Source of the DNA: Pseudoips prasinana
Taxonomy: Eukaryota; Arthropoda; Insecta; Lepidoptera; Nolidae
Length of the DNA stretch: 64,000 bases
Direction: 5' to 3'
Assembly (NCBI GenBank): GCA_951640165.1
Contig: OX621265.1
Coordinates: 13,777,001 to 13,841,000, forward strand
How positions within the stretch are numbered: position 1 is the stretch's first letter; every line of letters begins with the position of its first letter. Below are positions 41,772 to 52,442 of this stretch, in pieces. The notes under the pieces were generated by a model. The model saw nothing but the letters and a program-made list of their open reading frames with translations. It made no database searches and was not told where the DNA came from. A program made the translations under genes and the position numbers.

Positions 41772-42345
41772 TGTCTCTCACGCAAACTATCCAGTTTAGA
41801 AAAAAAAAAAATTAGAAACCTCAATATCATTTTTGAAGACCTATCCATAGATACCACACATGTAAATGCCATTATTAGTTTGTAAGTATTTAGATTCCTA
41901 CTTAAATTATTTTATCTTACACTACCCTTATCATGTTGTCTTTCTATATTTCTGCTTCTTATCCATCCAAAGGTTGTCTGGAAGAGATCGCTGACTGCGA
42001 TAAGACCGCCTATTATACAATTTTCTTTCAATGTTTTCTATATTTTTATCTGTAATTGGTGTGCAATAAAGAGTATTTATCTTATCTTATGTATGGGTAT
42101 GATGAAAAAAAAAATGAGTTTCAGTTCTATGTATGGGGACCCCCCAAATTATTGTTCTTTTTATATTTTTGTATGAAAACCTTAATGCGGTTCACAGAAT
42201 ACATCTACTTACGAAGTTTCAACAGTACAGCTCTTAAAGTTTCAGAAAAAAGTGGCTGTGACATACGGACGGACAGACAGACAGACATGACGAATCTATA
42301 AGGTTTCCGTTTTTTGCCACTTGGCTACGGAACCCTAAAAAGGAA
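41772..42345 (-). mobile_element. Family P element split by a LINE 3' end
   Basis: 41772-41868 and 42089-42345 are adjoining parts of family P. The ~220 bp between them carries the LINE tail GGTTGTCTGGAAGAGATCGC ... GTGCAATAAAGAGTATT on the plus strand. Confidence 0.75.
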
Positions 42346-42424
42346 ACATTTTTTATCTGTATCACTCAACTGTAGAATGACATTTGAATGACAGAGACGA
42401 ACCGTCTCCCAATATAATCAGTCT

Positions 42425-42600
42425 TTCATTATTATTATATATAAGGAGGTAATTTTTTGTTTTATCGCATGCAGATAACTGCTCACAGGTTAAGATCATG
42501 TATACACTTATCACTTATGTATTTTGCAATAGCGTCAAATTCCGTTTAATTATTAATATTAGTAAATATTAATAATTAAACGGAATTTGACGCTATAAGC
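42425..42600. repeat. Dispersed repeat, inverted partner of 31060
   Basis: Matches 31060-31180 in reverse. The AAACGGAATTTGACGCTAT end is duplicated in inverted orientation around ATTAATATTAGTAAATATTAAT. Confidence 0.75.
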
Positions 42601-42734
42601 AACGCTATAGCTATTGCTAGTAAGCAAGGTTGTCGATTGAAAATCAATGTTGGGTGTTTCCTACCCAGCTAATGCTGAGACGGCGACCCTTCAGCGGGAC
42701 ATGCACGGAAATCCTTAATCAAGGGGAATCATAA

Positions 42735-43575
42735 AACGATCGAATACAAAAATACTTAGCGACTGATGTTGAGATACTGTTTTAATAACTTGAGCGGCAT
42801 GAATTTGAGTAAGCGAATAATTAATGTTTTTAAACTTTCACGATTTGTACACATTTTTTATATACTGTAGACACGGGTCTCATCGCGATAAAGATTTAGG
42901 TAAATCATTACCTTGGTTACCTGACGTTTCGGCATGGATTTACCTAAATCTTTATCGCGATGAGACCCGTGTCCACAGTATATAAAAAAGCGAATAATTA
43001 ACTGAACTAACGACGAATATTGATTAATAATAAAATCCAGAACGAGCTTACAAAAAGTGGGTTATAATTAAACCATTACAGATATTAAAATTCTAGCCGT
43101 GCGACTAAATTACTAATTGAGCGACTAGAAATACTGACAGGGCAACTTCCATGTAAGGATAGAGACGAGTTTTCCGGAAGTTATTTGGGTTAGGTTAGGT
43201 TAGAACTGTGACCATCAAGCTAGACTCTATTGTTAGTGAAGATTGGTGGAAAGTTTTCAAAAATCCCATTTTTTGGAGCTTTTTGATTTTTTCAGGATAC
43301 AATGCAAATCTAAATAAAAACAATAGCGCTTGAAGTCCGCCGCACAAGCCTCTGATCTCTCTGATCGGTCAAAGCGAAGAAATATTAGCTCGCTCAAATA
43401 TTATGAAGCTTCCCATTTTGTATTTTAAGTAACTCAAATTCATATTTGTTAGTTGCTGTTCTGTTGATTTCTTGTCACTCGCAGTCAGTCGCTCACTTAG
43501 TAATACTATAATGTAAATTCATAATTTTTGTCACATAAAACTTTAATTTACAGTTACTCGTTTAAATACTACCCC
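42735..43575 (+). repeat. Repeat R, inverted partner of 36840-37545
   Basis: See 36840. This copy carries a 163-bp insertion at 42825-42987. Confidence 0.85.
42825..42987. mobile_element. Palindromic insertion with 14-bp TSD
   Basis: Arms of ~55 bp (ATACTGTAGACACGGGTCTC to GAGACCCGTGTCCACAGTAT). AAGCGAATAATTAA at 42811-42824 and 42988-43001. The other copy of repeat R has this site once, proving insertion. Confidence 0.88.
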
Positions 43576-43631
43576 TTTATTAATATGTAATGTGTTTATT
43601 AATTTTAATTTTAAATGTGTATGTCATTATC

Positions 43632-43830
43632 ATCATCATATCAGCTGAAAGGCGCTCCTGGACAAAGGCGTCCCCCAAGGATCTCCACATCGGCCGGTCC
43701 TGCGCTGCCCGCATCCAGCGTCTTCCCGCGACCCTTGCAAGATCGTCGGTCCACCTAGTAGGGGGCCTGCCCACGCTGCTTCTTCCAGTGCGTGGTCACC
43801 ACTCGATGAACTCTCTGCCCCAGCGGCCAT
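43632..43830 (-). pseudogene. LINE ORF C-terminal tail
   Basis: Minus strand: MGRPPTRWTDDLARVAGRRW then MRAAQDRPMWRSLGDAFVQE, an RTE-like C-terminus; the tail is CATCATCATATCAGC in reverse. Relative of 27706 and 51780. Confidence 0.75.
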
Positions 43831-43844
43831 CGGTTCTACTATGC

Positions 43845-44265
43845 TTGTTTCTAATACCCCAATCTGTCAATTTTTTTTTACAGATTTTCAACTTTATCAC
43901 ATAAGCAGAAGGTTCACTTTCAGTTGGGGAAATTTGACAGATTGGGGTAGCTTGTGCAATCTGTCAAATTTCTTTTACAGATTTTCAACTGTATCACATA
44001 AACACAAGGTTCACTTTCAATTGGGGAAATTTTACAGATTGGGGTAGCTTGTGCAATCTGTCAAATTTCTTTTACAGATTTTCAACTATATCACATAAGC
44101 ATAAGGTTCACTTTCAATTGTGGAAATTTGATAGATTGGGATAGCTTGTGCAATCTGTCAAATTTCTTTTACAGATTTTCAACTTTATCGCATGAGCATA
44201 AGGTTCACTTTTAATTTGGGCAATTTGACAGATTGGGATAGGTTGATATGCTGGCGTCTATACCT
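43845..44265. mobile_element. MITE B tandem multimer
   Basis: Four consecutive ~105-bp units (AATCTGTCAAATTTCTTTTA ... GATTGGGGTAGCTTGTG) before a final end TATGCTGGCGTCTATAC. The junctions between units are nearly identical. Confidence 0.85.
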
Positions 44266-44572
44266 AACCTTAATTGTTAAGTATCTTTATTTATGTCGCT
44301 ACTCATTACTAAACTGTATCTGTATTTATTGTGTATGTTGTTTGTAATCTTTACCTACTGTTCTGTTTTCTTAGATTTCCTGTATGACTTTATTACTGAT
44401 TAAATGTAAAAAGAAAACAAATATACCTATTTCCTAACCGTTGCTGTTTACGTATATAAATATCAAAGACAGGTCAAATTAGCAGATACCGACTGCGGAA
44501 TTTTTTCACATGTGTCATCTGTCATAAATATTGACGTTTGCGGCGATATGTAGCGCCGCGCAGCGGAATACC
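44266..44572. other. Unassigned DNA with TATA-like motif
   Basis: GTATATAAATATCAAAG at 44452 lies ~120 bp before the small ORF at 44573. CpG-rich GCGGCGATATGTAGCGCCGC at 44539-44560. No other signal. Confidence 0.35.
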
Positions 44573-44710
44573 ATGGCGGTTGCATATGCCATTGGAGAAA
44601 TTTATAATAAGAACTTTACACACCTTTTAAAGGTAGAATATAGACCTGGACAATTGGTATATTATTTTATGATCTACCATGTATCTAGCCATATTGAGAA
44701 AATAAAATGA
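44573..44710 (+). CDS. Weak candidate: 45-codon ORF or first exon
   Basis: ATG in good context (ATACCATGG) opens MAVAYAIGEIYNKNFTHLLK. It either continues for 25 more codons to a TGA overlapped by AAATAAAATGA, or could be spliced at AAAG/GTAGAA. Not recognised as any family. A TATA-like site and CpG-rich DNA upstream are suggestive only. Confidence 0.25.
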   Translation: MAVAYAIGEIYNKNFTHLLKVEYRPGQLVYYFMIYHVSSHIEKIK

Positions 44711-44802
44711 CTCGATTTAAAAACAAAAGAAACTGCTTTACCTACATACCATGTCTCAGATATTAAGACAGAAGGTATGATTTCCTATAAAAAATTGTTC
44801 AT

Positions 44803-45300
44803 CATCTTCATCATCTTCATGTCAGCCAAAGTATGTCCACTGCTGGACAGAAGCCTACCCAAAGAATGGGGGATATGCCATAATCGCCACACTTGGCAGA
44901 CGGGTTGGCGATCGCAGTTTGTTGGTCATAGTTCACAGAACAACGCTGCTGCCCGTTCTCTGGTAGGTATTCCCTCGGTCGATTTCTACGCCCCCATGGG
45001 ATGTGATTATATTTTCTAATTCGGCACTGGTCCCTCCCTCTTACCCACCACTGCAACTCCTGTAAGCCAGGATCAACAGTGGCACACAATGAAATGACAC
45101 TGAGCGGTGAAGCTCAGGCATGTCCCGGGGAATCGCGACAACTGTCTTGGATTCCGCAACGAGTTTATATGGGATGTGATGGGGTGATCATCTTCTATGC
45201 CGTCGTAAATTATGTTGTATCATCATTATATCAGTCGAAAGACGTCCACAGCTGGACAAAAGCCTCCAAAAGGCGAAGCCTAATCTGCCAAAACCCCATA
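44803..45300 (-). mobile_element. LINE tail fragments around a family X copy
   Basis: 44803-45000 minus: PENGQQRCSVNYDQQTAIAN, PSAKCGDYGIS and CATCATCTTCATG-type tail. 45020-45165: family X (CACCACTGCAACTCCTGTAA). 45205-45300: another LINE tail (TCGAAAGACGTCCACAGCTG). Confidence 0.6.
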
Positions 45301-45346
45301 ACTATTTTATATTAAATCCCAAGGCAAGTCAACTTTCTGTATTATC

Positions 45347-45600
45347 CAGTCACCGTAGCCTATAGTTTGTTGTGCTCCTGCCTACGAAGCTGGTGGTCCT
45401 GGGTTCGAATCCCGGTAAGTGCAAATATTTGTGTGATGAGCACGAATATTCGTTTCTGAGTCATGGATGTTTTCTATGTATGTAAGTATTTATCTATCTA
45501 TATAAGTATGTATATCGTCGCCTGGTACCCATAGTACAAGCTTTGCTTAGTTTGGGGCTAGGATGATCTGTGTGATATTGTCCCTAGATATTATTTTATT
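45347..45600 (+). mobile_element. SINE family 2
   Basis: Complete: CACCGTAGCCTATAGTTTG head, GGGTTCGAATCCCGG, end ATTGTCCCTAGATATT. Confidence 0.9.
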
Positions 45601-46056
45601 ATATATTATCGCTTATTGACTCACGATTGCTATTATTGTTTGTCTGTTTATGACCAATTTGATAAAACAACATTATTGGGACAACGTACCATAATACGAC
45701 AAAGATAACAACATTAAAAAAGAACAAACGCCGAACTTTCATTTGACCTTTTGATGACGTTACAGTAAATCAGACCACTAATAATAATGCTCTGTATTTT
45801 TCCTAAAAATTATAAAAGGTAATACTACGCACTCGTAGGTTCTGCACATTAAAACTCCGAGAAAAACTCCGAGAAATATCTCGGAGTTTTAATGTCCACA
45901 CACAATATTTAATCGAACAGAGTAATGTTCTCATCTACCGTCGTACAAAGAATGCCTCTTTAATAATTCTCCTACCCTATTTATATTTTTATCAGTGACA
46001 ACCATTTGAAATTCTAATATCGATTATTAAAGTTTTAAGATGTAAAATTACTATAG

Positions 46057-46517
46057 ATAGCTCGATAAAACTCTTTATTGTACACCTCAAAAAACAATAC
46101 AAACTAACAACATATACAAATTAATACAGTATAAATGGCGGCCTTATCACAGGGTGTGATCTCTTCCAGGCGACCTAAGTAGTGAAAGAATAGAGGAGTT
46201 ACAGAGATGGGGTAGTTGCGGGTGTACACAACAAATTTCCTAAAAGGTACTACTGTACCATACTTATAATTATACATATTAACTAATTTATCATATGTCT
46301 GTTCATATTATGTACCTATGATAAATAAACGATCGGCATCGTTGAAAAATAACCAAACCCTTAGCCCGGAGTATTTTCAAGGCTAAGCTTTAAGTAGTGA
46401 TCCTTGACAAGTTGTTGGAATCTACTAAGTGTTTGTGCACGCCTAATAGACAATGGCAGCGCATTCCACAAACGAGCACCTTGTACAACAAACGATTTAT
46501 CAAGAAAAATTGTGGAA
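46057..46517 (-). pseudogene. LINE ORF2 C-terminus and 3' UTR
   Basis: Minus strand: DKSFVVQGARLWNALPLSIR then RAQTLSRFQQLVKDHYLK near 46510-46390. The 3' UTR ends GGTGTACAATAAAGAG at 46072. Confidence 0.78.
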
Positions 46518-46580
46518 TAGAATTATTACAGTAATTAATAAATAAAAAATAAATGATAATCACAGTGTAAAAATATTATT

Positions 46581-46802
46581 GAAGTTATACTTCCTTTGGC
46601 GCGATGGAGAAAAATGATGAGAGTGAATTTTTACGATGCGCGCGCACACCGACACAAAAAATTTAACAGCATGAAGTTAGTTCTAGGTGGTATGAGAGTG
46701 TATTTTTACGATGCGCGCGCAAAAATAACAGCATGACGTTAGTTCTAGGTGGTATGAAAATTGATAACTATGTTCAAGTTGTATATTAAGAAGTATAACT
46801 TC
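46581..46802. mobile_element. MITE with GAAGTTATACTTC ends
   Basis: Ends GAAGTTATACTTC and GAAGTATAACTTC. An internal ~70-bp block (TTTTTACGATGCGCGCGCA) is duplicated. The second copy is at 56031-56196, reversed. Confidence 0.8.
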
Positions 46803-46894
46803 TAACGCGTGTACATAAGTACACACAAGTATTTTTTATAACATAGCAGCTACGTCATAACCGTTTCGCGGCTATTGAGTACTTAATAGCAGTA

Positions 46895-47534
46895 AATAAG
46901 TAATGTGGTTCCCGGCAAAGAAGGCATAACAGGGCTGCTTCATACCACCCCGTGGGCACAGTATAAATATGGACAGTAAGGTAACTAAGCCTAGTTGATG
47001 AAATAATGACCTATGCTCTATTGAAACTGTAGGGTTGTAACTTATACAGTCTTATTTAAAAACGCTACTTAAATTTAAGCCGGCCTTTACCATTATTTAT
47101 AAAAAAATCATTTAAAACACGATCTAACTTTGACCCGCGGTTAAGCCATGTCAAAATTTAAACCACGTCGGCCCCTGGTTTAAACCTTGCATAAATATGG
47201 CGGATTTTATTTGAATCAGCTGACGTTTTGTTTGACGTTTGTTTGTGAATGGAGGTTTTATTGAAGTGACTAACCGTTTTAATTTCAAAATAAATACTGA
47301 ATTCCAGCTGGAATCTTATCACAAACTTCAAAATCCGACGAAGAAAATCAATAGTCCTTGAAAATGTACTGTTATAGTGGGACAAGCATCTTTATGAACG
47401 TGACTGACATTTGTGGGAGGGCGACACTATGCCGACAAGGGTTGCTTTTAAGAAAATTTCCCTAATAATATGGGAAAGTTTAACAATGGCAATAGACTGT
47501 ATCCATTGTATTTTGCAACAATTGTATTCTATAA
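46895..47534. other. Unassigned DNA
   Basis: Contains GACCCGCGGTTAAGCCATGT at 47132 and a 75-codon minus-strand ORF (47158-47385), not recognised and without splice support. Confidence 0.4.
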
Positions 47535-47735
47535 ATTTGACGGGCCAGTTGGCTTAGTTGGTTTTTTTTTATTCCCACTCAGGACAGATATTTGTGTGCA
47601 TTAACATGTCTGTCTCGTGTCCAGGTGATTAGTATGCATTTACAAAAATAGTATAAGTATATCAGCTATTTGATTTCCATAGTACAAGCTTTACTTAGTT
47701 CGGGGTCAGATCAGATGGCCGTGTGTAAATAATAT
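47535..47735 (+). mobile_element. SINE family 1, head damaged
   Basis: GGGCCAGTTGGCTTAGTTGG, then CCCACTCAGGACAGATATTT without a clear B-box; standard body and end. Confidence 0.7.
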
Positions 47736-47741
47736 CGTGCG

Positions 47742-47948
47742 GGCAGTGGATACCCTAGTGTCAGAGTTGTTCAAGCCGCCCAGTAGGCCTCTGACATGGC
47801 TTAACGACTGTTGCCTTATGGCTACAACCGGGACCGACTTAACGTGCCCTCCGAGGCACGGAGACGCTCAGAAATGAATCCACTTTGGCGGTAACCCATC
47901 TATGGACTGATTTAGGGATCCGTGAGAGCACCTGGCTATGAGCGCCTT
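47742..47948 (-). mobile_element. 5S-headed SINE, head partly deleted
   Basis: Body and GGTAACCCATCTATGGACTG present; part of the 5S-like region between 47908 and 47920 is missing. Confidence 0.75.
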
Positions 47949-48014
47949 TTGTAGTTAAATGTATGAGAATGAGTAACAAATTGGCACAAAAATGGCATCA
48001 AGGACCGCCTTTAT

Positions 48015-48575
48015 TTTTAGAATTCCGTAGCCAAATGGCAAAAAACGGAACCCTTATAGATTCGTCATGTCTGTCTGTCTGTCCGTCCGTATGTCACAGC
48101 CACTTTTTTCCGAAACTATAAGAGCTGTACTACTGAAACTTGGTAAGTAGGTGTATTCTGTAAACCGCATTAAGATTTTTACACAAAAATAAAAAAAAAA
48201 CAATAATTTTGGGGGGTCGCAATACAAGGAACTGAAACTCAAAAAAAATTTGTTTATGGATAGGTCTTCAAAAATCATGTTGAGGTTCCTTATATCATTT
48301 TTGTCTAAAATGAATAGTTTGCGTGAGAGACACTTCCAAAGTGGTAAAATGAGTGCCCCCCCTGTAACTTCTAAAATAAGAGAATGATACAACTAAAAAA
48401 ATATATATGATGTACATTACCATAGAAACTAACAACGAAAATTGGTTTGAACGAGATCTAGCAAGTAGTTTTTCTTAATAAGTAATAAACTGTAATTTGC
48501 TTTCATTTAATCAATTGAAATACTTGCTGCTAGGGAATCCTTCATGTGCGAGTCTGACTCGCACTTGGCCGGTTT
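48015..48575 (+). mobile_element. Family P element, long form
   Basis: Same order as 13463-14044; ends CACTTGGCCGGTTTTTA. Confidence 0.8.
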
Positions 48576-49080
48576 TTATTTATTAGTAAACTCGATGTAC
48601 TCAAGTGTAGAGTGCATCGAGTTTAAAACTTGAGATGTGTCAAGGGACACCCGGATGGAACGAAGTTATTTCTTATTATTTATTATGTACAAAAAACCTG
48701 TATACACTCAACAAAAATAATCGTCGCGACATCACGCTGTTCAATGCGAAATAGAAATGATAATATCTGGCTTGCTTTCTATAAGAGAGAGAGAGAGACA
48801 GACAGAGAAACATGCGCACGCCGCACAGCTGAAAAAAGTGTCGTGACAAATTTTCGTAAGATTTTTTTCCGTCTAGCCCCCTTTCACAACGCGCAATAAG
48901 GAACTTCGTTCCAATAATAAATAAGAAAATGAATCAGCTGAATTGCAACTGAATGAATCTTGAAGTCCCGAACACAGGAAGTGTCAATTAAAACCAGTCC
49001 ATTGTTCAACCGATCTAATTGTGTAATTGGGTCGCTGACCTATTGAGTAATACTTAGAACTTGTGTATATATACATATTG
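48576..49080. other. Unassigned DNA with (GA)n and inverted ends
   Basis: (GA)n run at 48783-48802. GGAACGAAGTTATTTC (48657) and AAGGAACTTCGTTCC (48898) form inverted ends, so 48655-48915 may be another MITE. Confidence 0.4.
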
Positions 49081-49223
49081 TACAGACGCCAGCACATCCA
49101 GCTACCCGAATCTGTCAAATTTCTTTTATAGATTATCAACTTTATCACATAAGCGTAAGGTTCACTTTCAATTGGGTAAATTGGACAGACTGGGGTAGCT
49201 TGATGTGCAGGCGTCTGTACATA
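49081..49223. mobile_element. MITE B
   Basis: TACAGACGCCAGCACATCCA to TGATGTGCAGGCGTCTGTA, TA-flanked. Confidence 0.88.
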
Positions 49224-49689
49224 ACATTAACATTTGATTTGAGTACTTTGTTGTAATTAACTTATGTACCTGAATAATACCGGGTTTACAGTAGGTATAT
49301 AATGTTTTACATAACAAAACAAAAAACTGTGACGCAAATAATAATAAGACTTTATTTTCAGGCGAATTAGTGTCCAATAAGTAAGTAACAACTTTCTTAT
49401 AAACTAGTGTTAGTAATATATATACTTAAGTATTTTAAAATATGTAACAAATTTACCGTTCATTGCTGCGTCATTCCATGCGAAATGGCGCAGCAATGAT
49501 TGACGTAAATACAGTCTAGCCGACTAGCGATCATGCGAAGGATGCTGTTGGTGCTGCCACGTATTCTGCGCACCAGAGATGCGCATCTCTTACGCATCGT
49601 AGCGTAGAAACAATCTACGCGATGCTCAGCAAACATCCCTGATGCACTACAGAATCAGTAAAGTGGGATATTGAATTTTTTTTATTATG
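49224..49689. other. Unassigned DNA
   Basis: A small hairpin (CATTGCTGCG / CGCAGCAATG) at 49461-49500; otherwise nothing recognised. Confidence 0.4.
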
Positions 49690-49964
49690 TCAGCCGAATG
49701 ATGTCCACTGCTGGACAAAGGCTCCCCAAAAGATTTACACAGTGGAGTGTTCATAATTTGGAGGGATGTGCCATAATCACCACGCTTGGCAGACTGGTTG
49801 GCGATCGCAGTATGATGGTCAGAGTACACAGAAAGACGCTGCTGCCCGTTCTCGGGGCGATATTCCCTCGGGTCGAATTCGAGAAAGACGGTAAAGAATA
49901 TCGCCACCCCATTTCATCCCGTGGGCGTCCTCCACGGGATGAAATGGGGTGGCGATATTCTTTA
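49690..49964 (-). mobile_element. LINE tail fragment ending in a perfect palindrome
   Basis: 49690-49890 minus: PREYRPENGQQRLSVYSDHH, TAIANQSAKRGDYG. 49889-49964 is a palindrome with 32-bp perfect arms (AATATCGCCACCCCATTTCA) and a 7-base loop. Confidence 0.75.
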
Positions 49965-49998
49965 GCGTCTATCTAGACACACAGCATTTACTTATACG

Positions 49999-50250
49999 GT
50001 CACCGTAGCCTAGTTGGTTGTGCTCCTGCCTACGAAGCTGGTGGTCCTGGGTTCGAATTCCGGTAAGTGAAAATATTTGTGTGATGAGCACGAATATTTG
50101 TTTCTGAGTCATGGATGTTTTCTATGTATATAAGTATTTATCTATCTATATAAGTATGAAGTATATATATCGTGGCCTGGTACCCATAGTACAAGCTTTG
50201 CTTAGTTTGGGGCTAGGATGTTCTGTGTGACATTGTCCCGAAATATTATT
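49999..50250 (+). mobile_element. SINE family 2
   Basis: Complete head, body and (ATT)n tail. Confidence 0.9.
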
Positions 50251-50324
50251 ATTATTTACTTATACTATTATTGTTAAATTTCTTACTTATACACTTAAAA
50301 TTTAAAAATAAGTAATCGATTATT

Positions 50325-50560
50325 GGCTGGTAAATGCTTGCTTTGCACGCCACAAGTCGTGGGTTCGATTCCCATCTAGGACAGATATTTGTGTGCATGA
50401 AGATGTCTGTTTGTCCTGAGTCTGGGTGTAATTATCTATATAGGTACGTATTTACGAAAGAAAAGTAGTATATATAGTACATCAGTTATCTGGTTTCCAT
50501 AGTACAACAAGCTCTGCTTAGTTTGGGATCAGATGACCGTGTGTGAATAATGTCCTAAAA
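50325..50560 (+). mobile_element. SINE family 1
   Basis: TGGCTGGTAAATGCTTGC head, GTGGGTTCGATTCCC B-box, complete body. Confidence 0.9.
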
Positions 50561-51368
50561 TATTAATATATCTACTTTGTTCGGTTGTAAGTTATTCTAT
50601 TTTTGCCGTGCCGAACCATGACGGAACCCAATTGCCAAAAATATGCAACTATTACCACTAATACGATACTATAATATAATATATAATATTTATATTATGT
50701 GAATAATCAAGGAATTTCAAAATAAGTACCTAGTAAATTAGGAAATAACTTTTACTCGAATAATTAAAACTGAATTTAAATAATAATATGCGTTGCATTT
50801 TATAATTAACGAAAAACATTGTTAGCTATGTTAAAAGATTATATTTCTCTCGCATCTCGTTTTGTTGTAAACACATCAAAAGTGTCTTCAGTTAAAATAT
50901 TTACAATTAATATTTACTAAATCTTGTCTTCCGGTCTGGCTTCTTACTTTAATTACTTACTAAGTTTAAGTTACTTAACAACTTAACTACGTTTTATAAA
51001 AATAAACAAATAATTTAATTAATTGCAAATTGTGAGTACTTAACTTACAACAATGTAGTAAATTAAATGCCAAAGACATTTTTGATATAATTATGCTTAT
51101 TATGACCATAGTTTTTTACGTGTTGAGTCAATTTATATACAAAGTACAACATAAGTACTGAAAGTAACTTAAGGAGCTTAATTTGCCTATGAAACTGAAC
51201 AACGTGTACCACATCTACATGCAAAATACACAAAGAAATATTAATCAAAACTAAACAAGCAGTAAGATGGTGGTAATATCGGCGTTGGGTGTACATTTTC
51301 TTAAATTAACGTAATAGGTGAAATAGCCTTAATCCATTTAACGGCTTATGACAGAAATTGTGACATAT
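50561..51368. other. AT-rich DNA
   Basis: No transposon end, SINE or coding signal recognised in 800 bp; the ORFs are short and without motifs. Confidence 0.5.
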
Positions 51369-51530
51369 GGTACAGACGCCAGCACATCCAGCTACCCCAA
51401 TCTGTCAAATTTCTTTTATAGATTTTCAACTTTATCACAAAATCAAAGGTTCACTTTGAAATCCCCAATCTTGTCAATCAATCCCCAATCTTGTCAATTT
51501 GACAAGATTGGGGTAGCTTGATGTGCTGGT
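51369..51530. mobile_element. MITE B with internal duplication
   Basis: TACAGACGCCAGCACATCCA at left; CCCCAATCTTGTCAAT duplicated at 51463-51500; right end GATGTGCTGGTCTCT. Confidence 0.8.
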
Positions 51531-51779
51531 CTCTTATGAATGCGATACGTGGAAAAATATGGGGGAGGCGTTTGCTTAACAGCGGGACTGCGTGGCCAAA
51601 GTAAAAGAATAATCAACGAAGTTGCATACTTATCGCGCAGTATGAGATCGAATCAGATATTTCGAAATCCGCAGCCGAACCAAAGTCATCGACATGGACC
51701 GAAGAATTGTTAAGCTGTAATCGCAGTGGGCCGGTATATAGCTCGTAAAACCGACAGGTGCTGGAGCAGAAAGGTTCCT

Positions 51780-52065
51780 GAGTGGTGAGCACGAACCGTA
51801 TCTTACAGCGTGGGTACCCCACAAGTTGGACCAACGATCTAGCAAGAGTCGCGGGAATCAGGTACTGTTTTAGCTGGTCCTACTCTCTTTCTTTTTTCCA
51901 CCACTGCAACTCCTGTAAGCGAGGACCAACAATAGCAAACAATGAAATGGCACTGAGCGGTGAGGCTTAATCATGTCCGGGGAATATTCAACTCTATCTT
52001 CAACTGTCTTGGATCCCGCAAAATTTTTATCAGGCAGAAACAAGGAGTTAGAAAATTTATAGTTC
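51780..52065 (+). mobile_element. LINE ORF C-terminal scrap plus family X
   Basis: 51795-51860 encodes LQRGYPTSWTNDLARVAGIR, as at 43632 but on the plus strand. 51885-52065 is family X (CCACTGCAACTCCTGTAAGC, CTGTCTTGGATCCCGCAA). Confidence 0.65.
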
Positions 52066-52442
52066 CACTTCCCTCCAGAGCGGGAATGTGGAAGTAGGTG
52101 GCTCAAACTGGCCGTCGTAAGGATCCCGTGGGAGTGTCCTTGTCCAGCGGACTTTTGGGTAACATGGTTGCAGAGTTACCAATATCTTTTTCTTATCTAG
52201 CTTTTTATTAATTGATCTGATATCCTTGTCTATCCAAAAACTGTGATCAAGATTTTACTGGCAAGGAAGAATATCTTGTAGAAGCCGGGATTCTGATAGT
52301 GGTCGGTGTTATATGCCCGTGCCTCAGGGAGCACGTAACCCTGTCGGACCTGCGTCTTAGCTGTTTCCGGTCGTGTTGGATAACCATACCATCGGATTAT
52401 GAGAAGAATATAGAGTGCATCTGTGTACAACTATCTGAAGTG
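52066..52442. other. SINE-3 body scraps and unassigned DNA
   Basis: 52265-52400 resembles a SINE-3 body (GTGCCTCAGGGAGCACGTAA, GTCGTGTTGGATAACCATAC). Confidence 0.45.

Larger units (their letters stand above)
45833..46891 (-). mobile_element. Second LTR-like element, with two insertions
   Basis: The inverted relative of 12547-12875 in two parts (45833-46055 and 46518-46580 plus 46803-46891), flanked by GTAA at 45829-45832 and 46892-46895. Interrupted by a LINE end (46057-46517) and a MITE (46581-46802). A short extra copy of CTCCGAGAAA lies near 45860. Confidence 0.6.
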
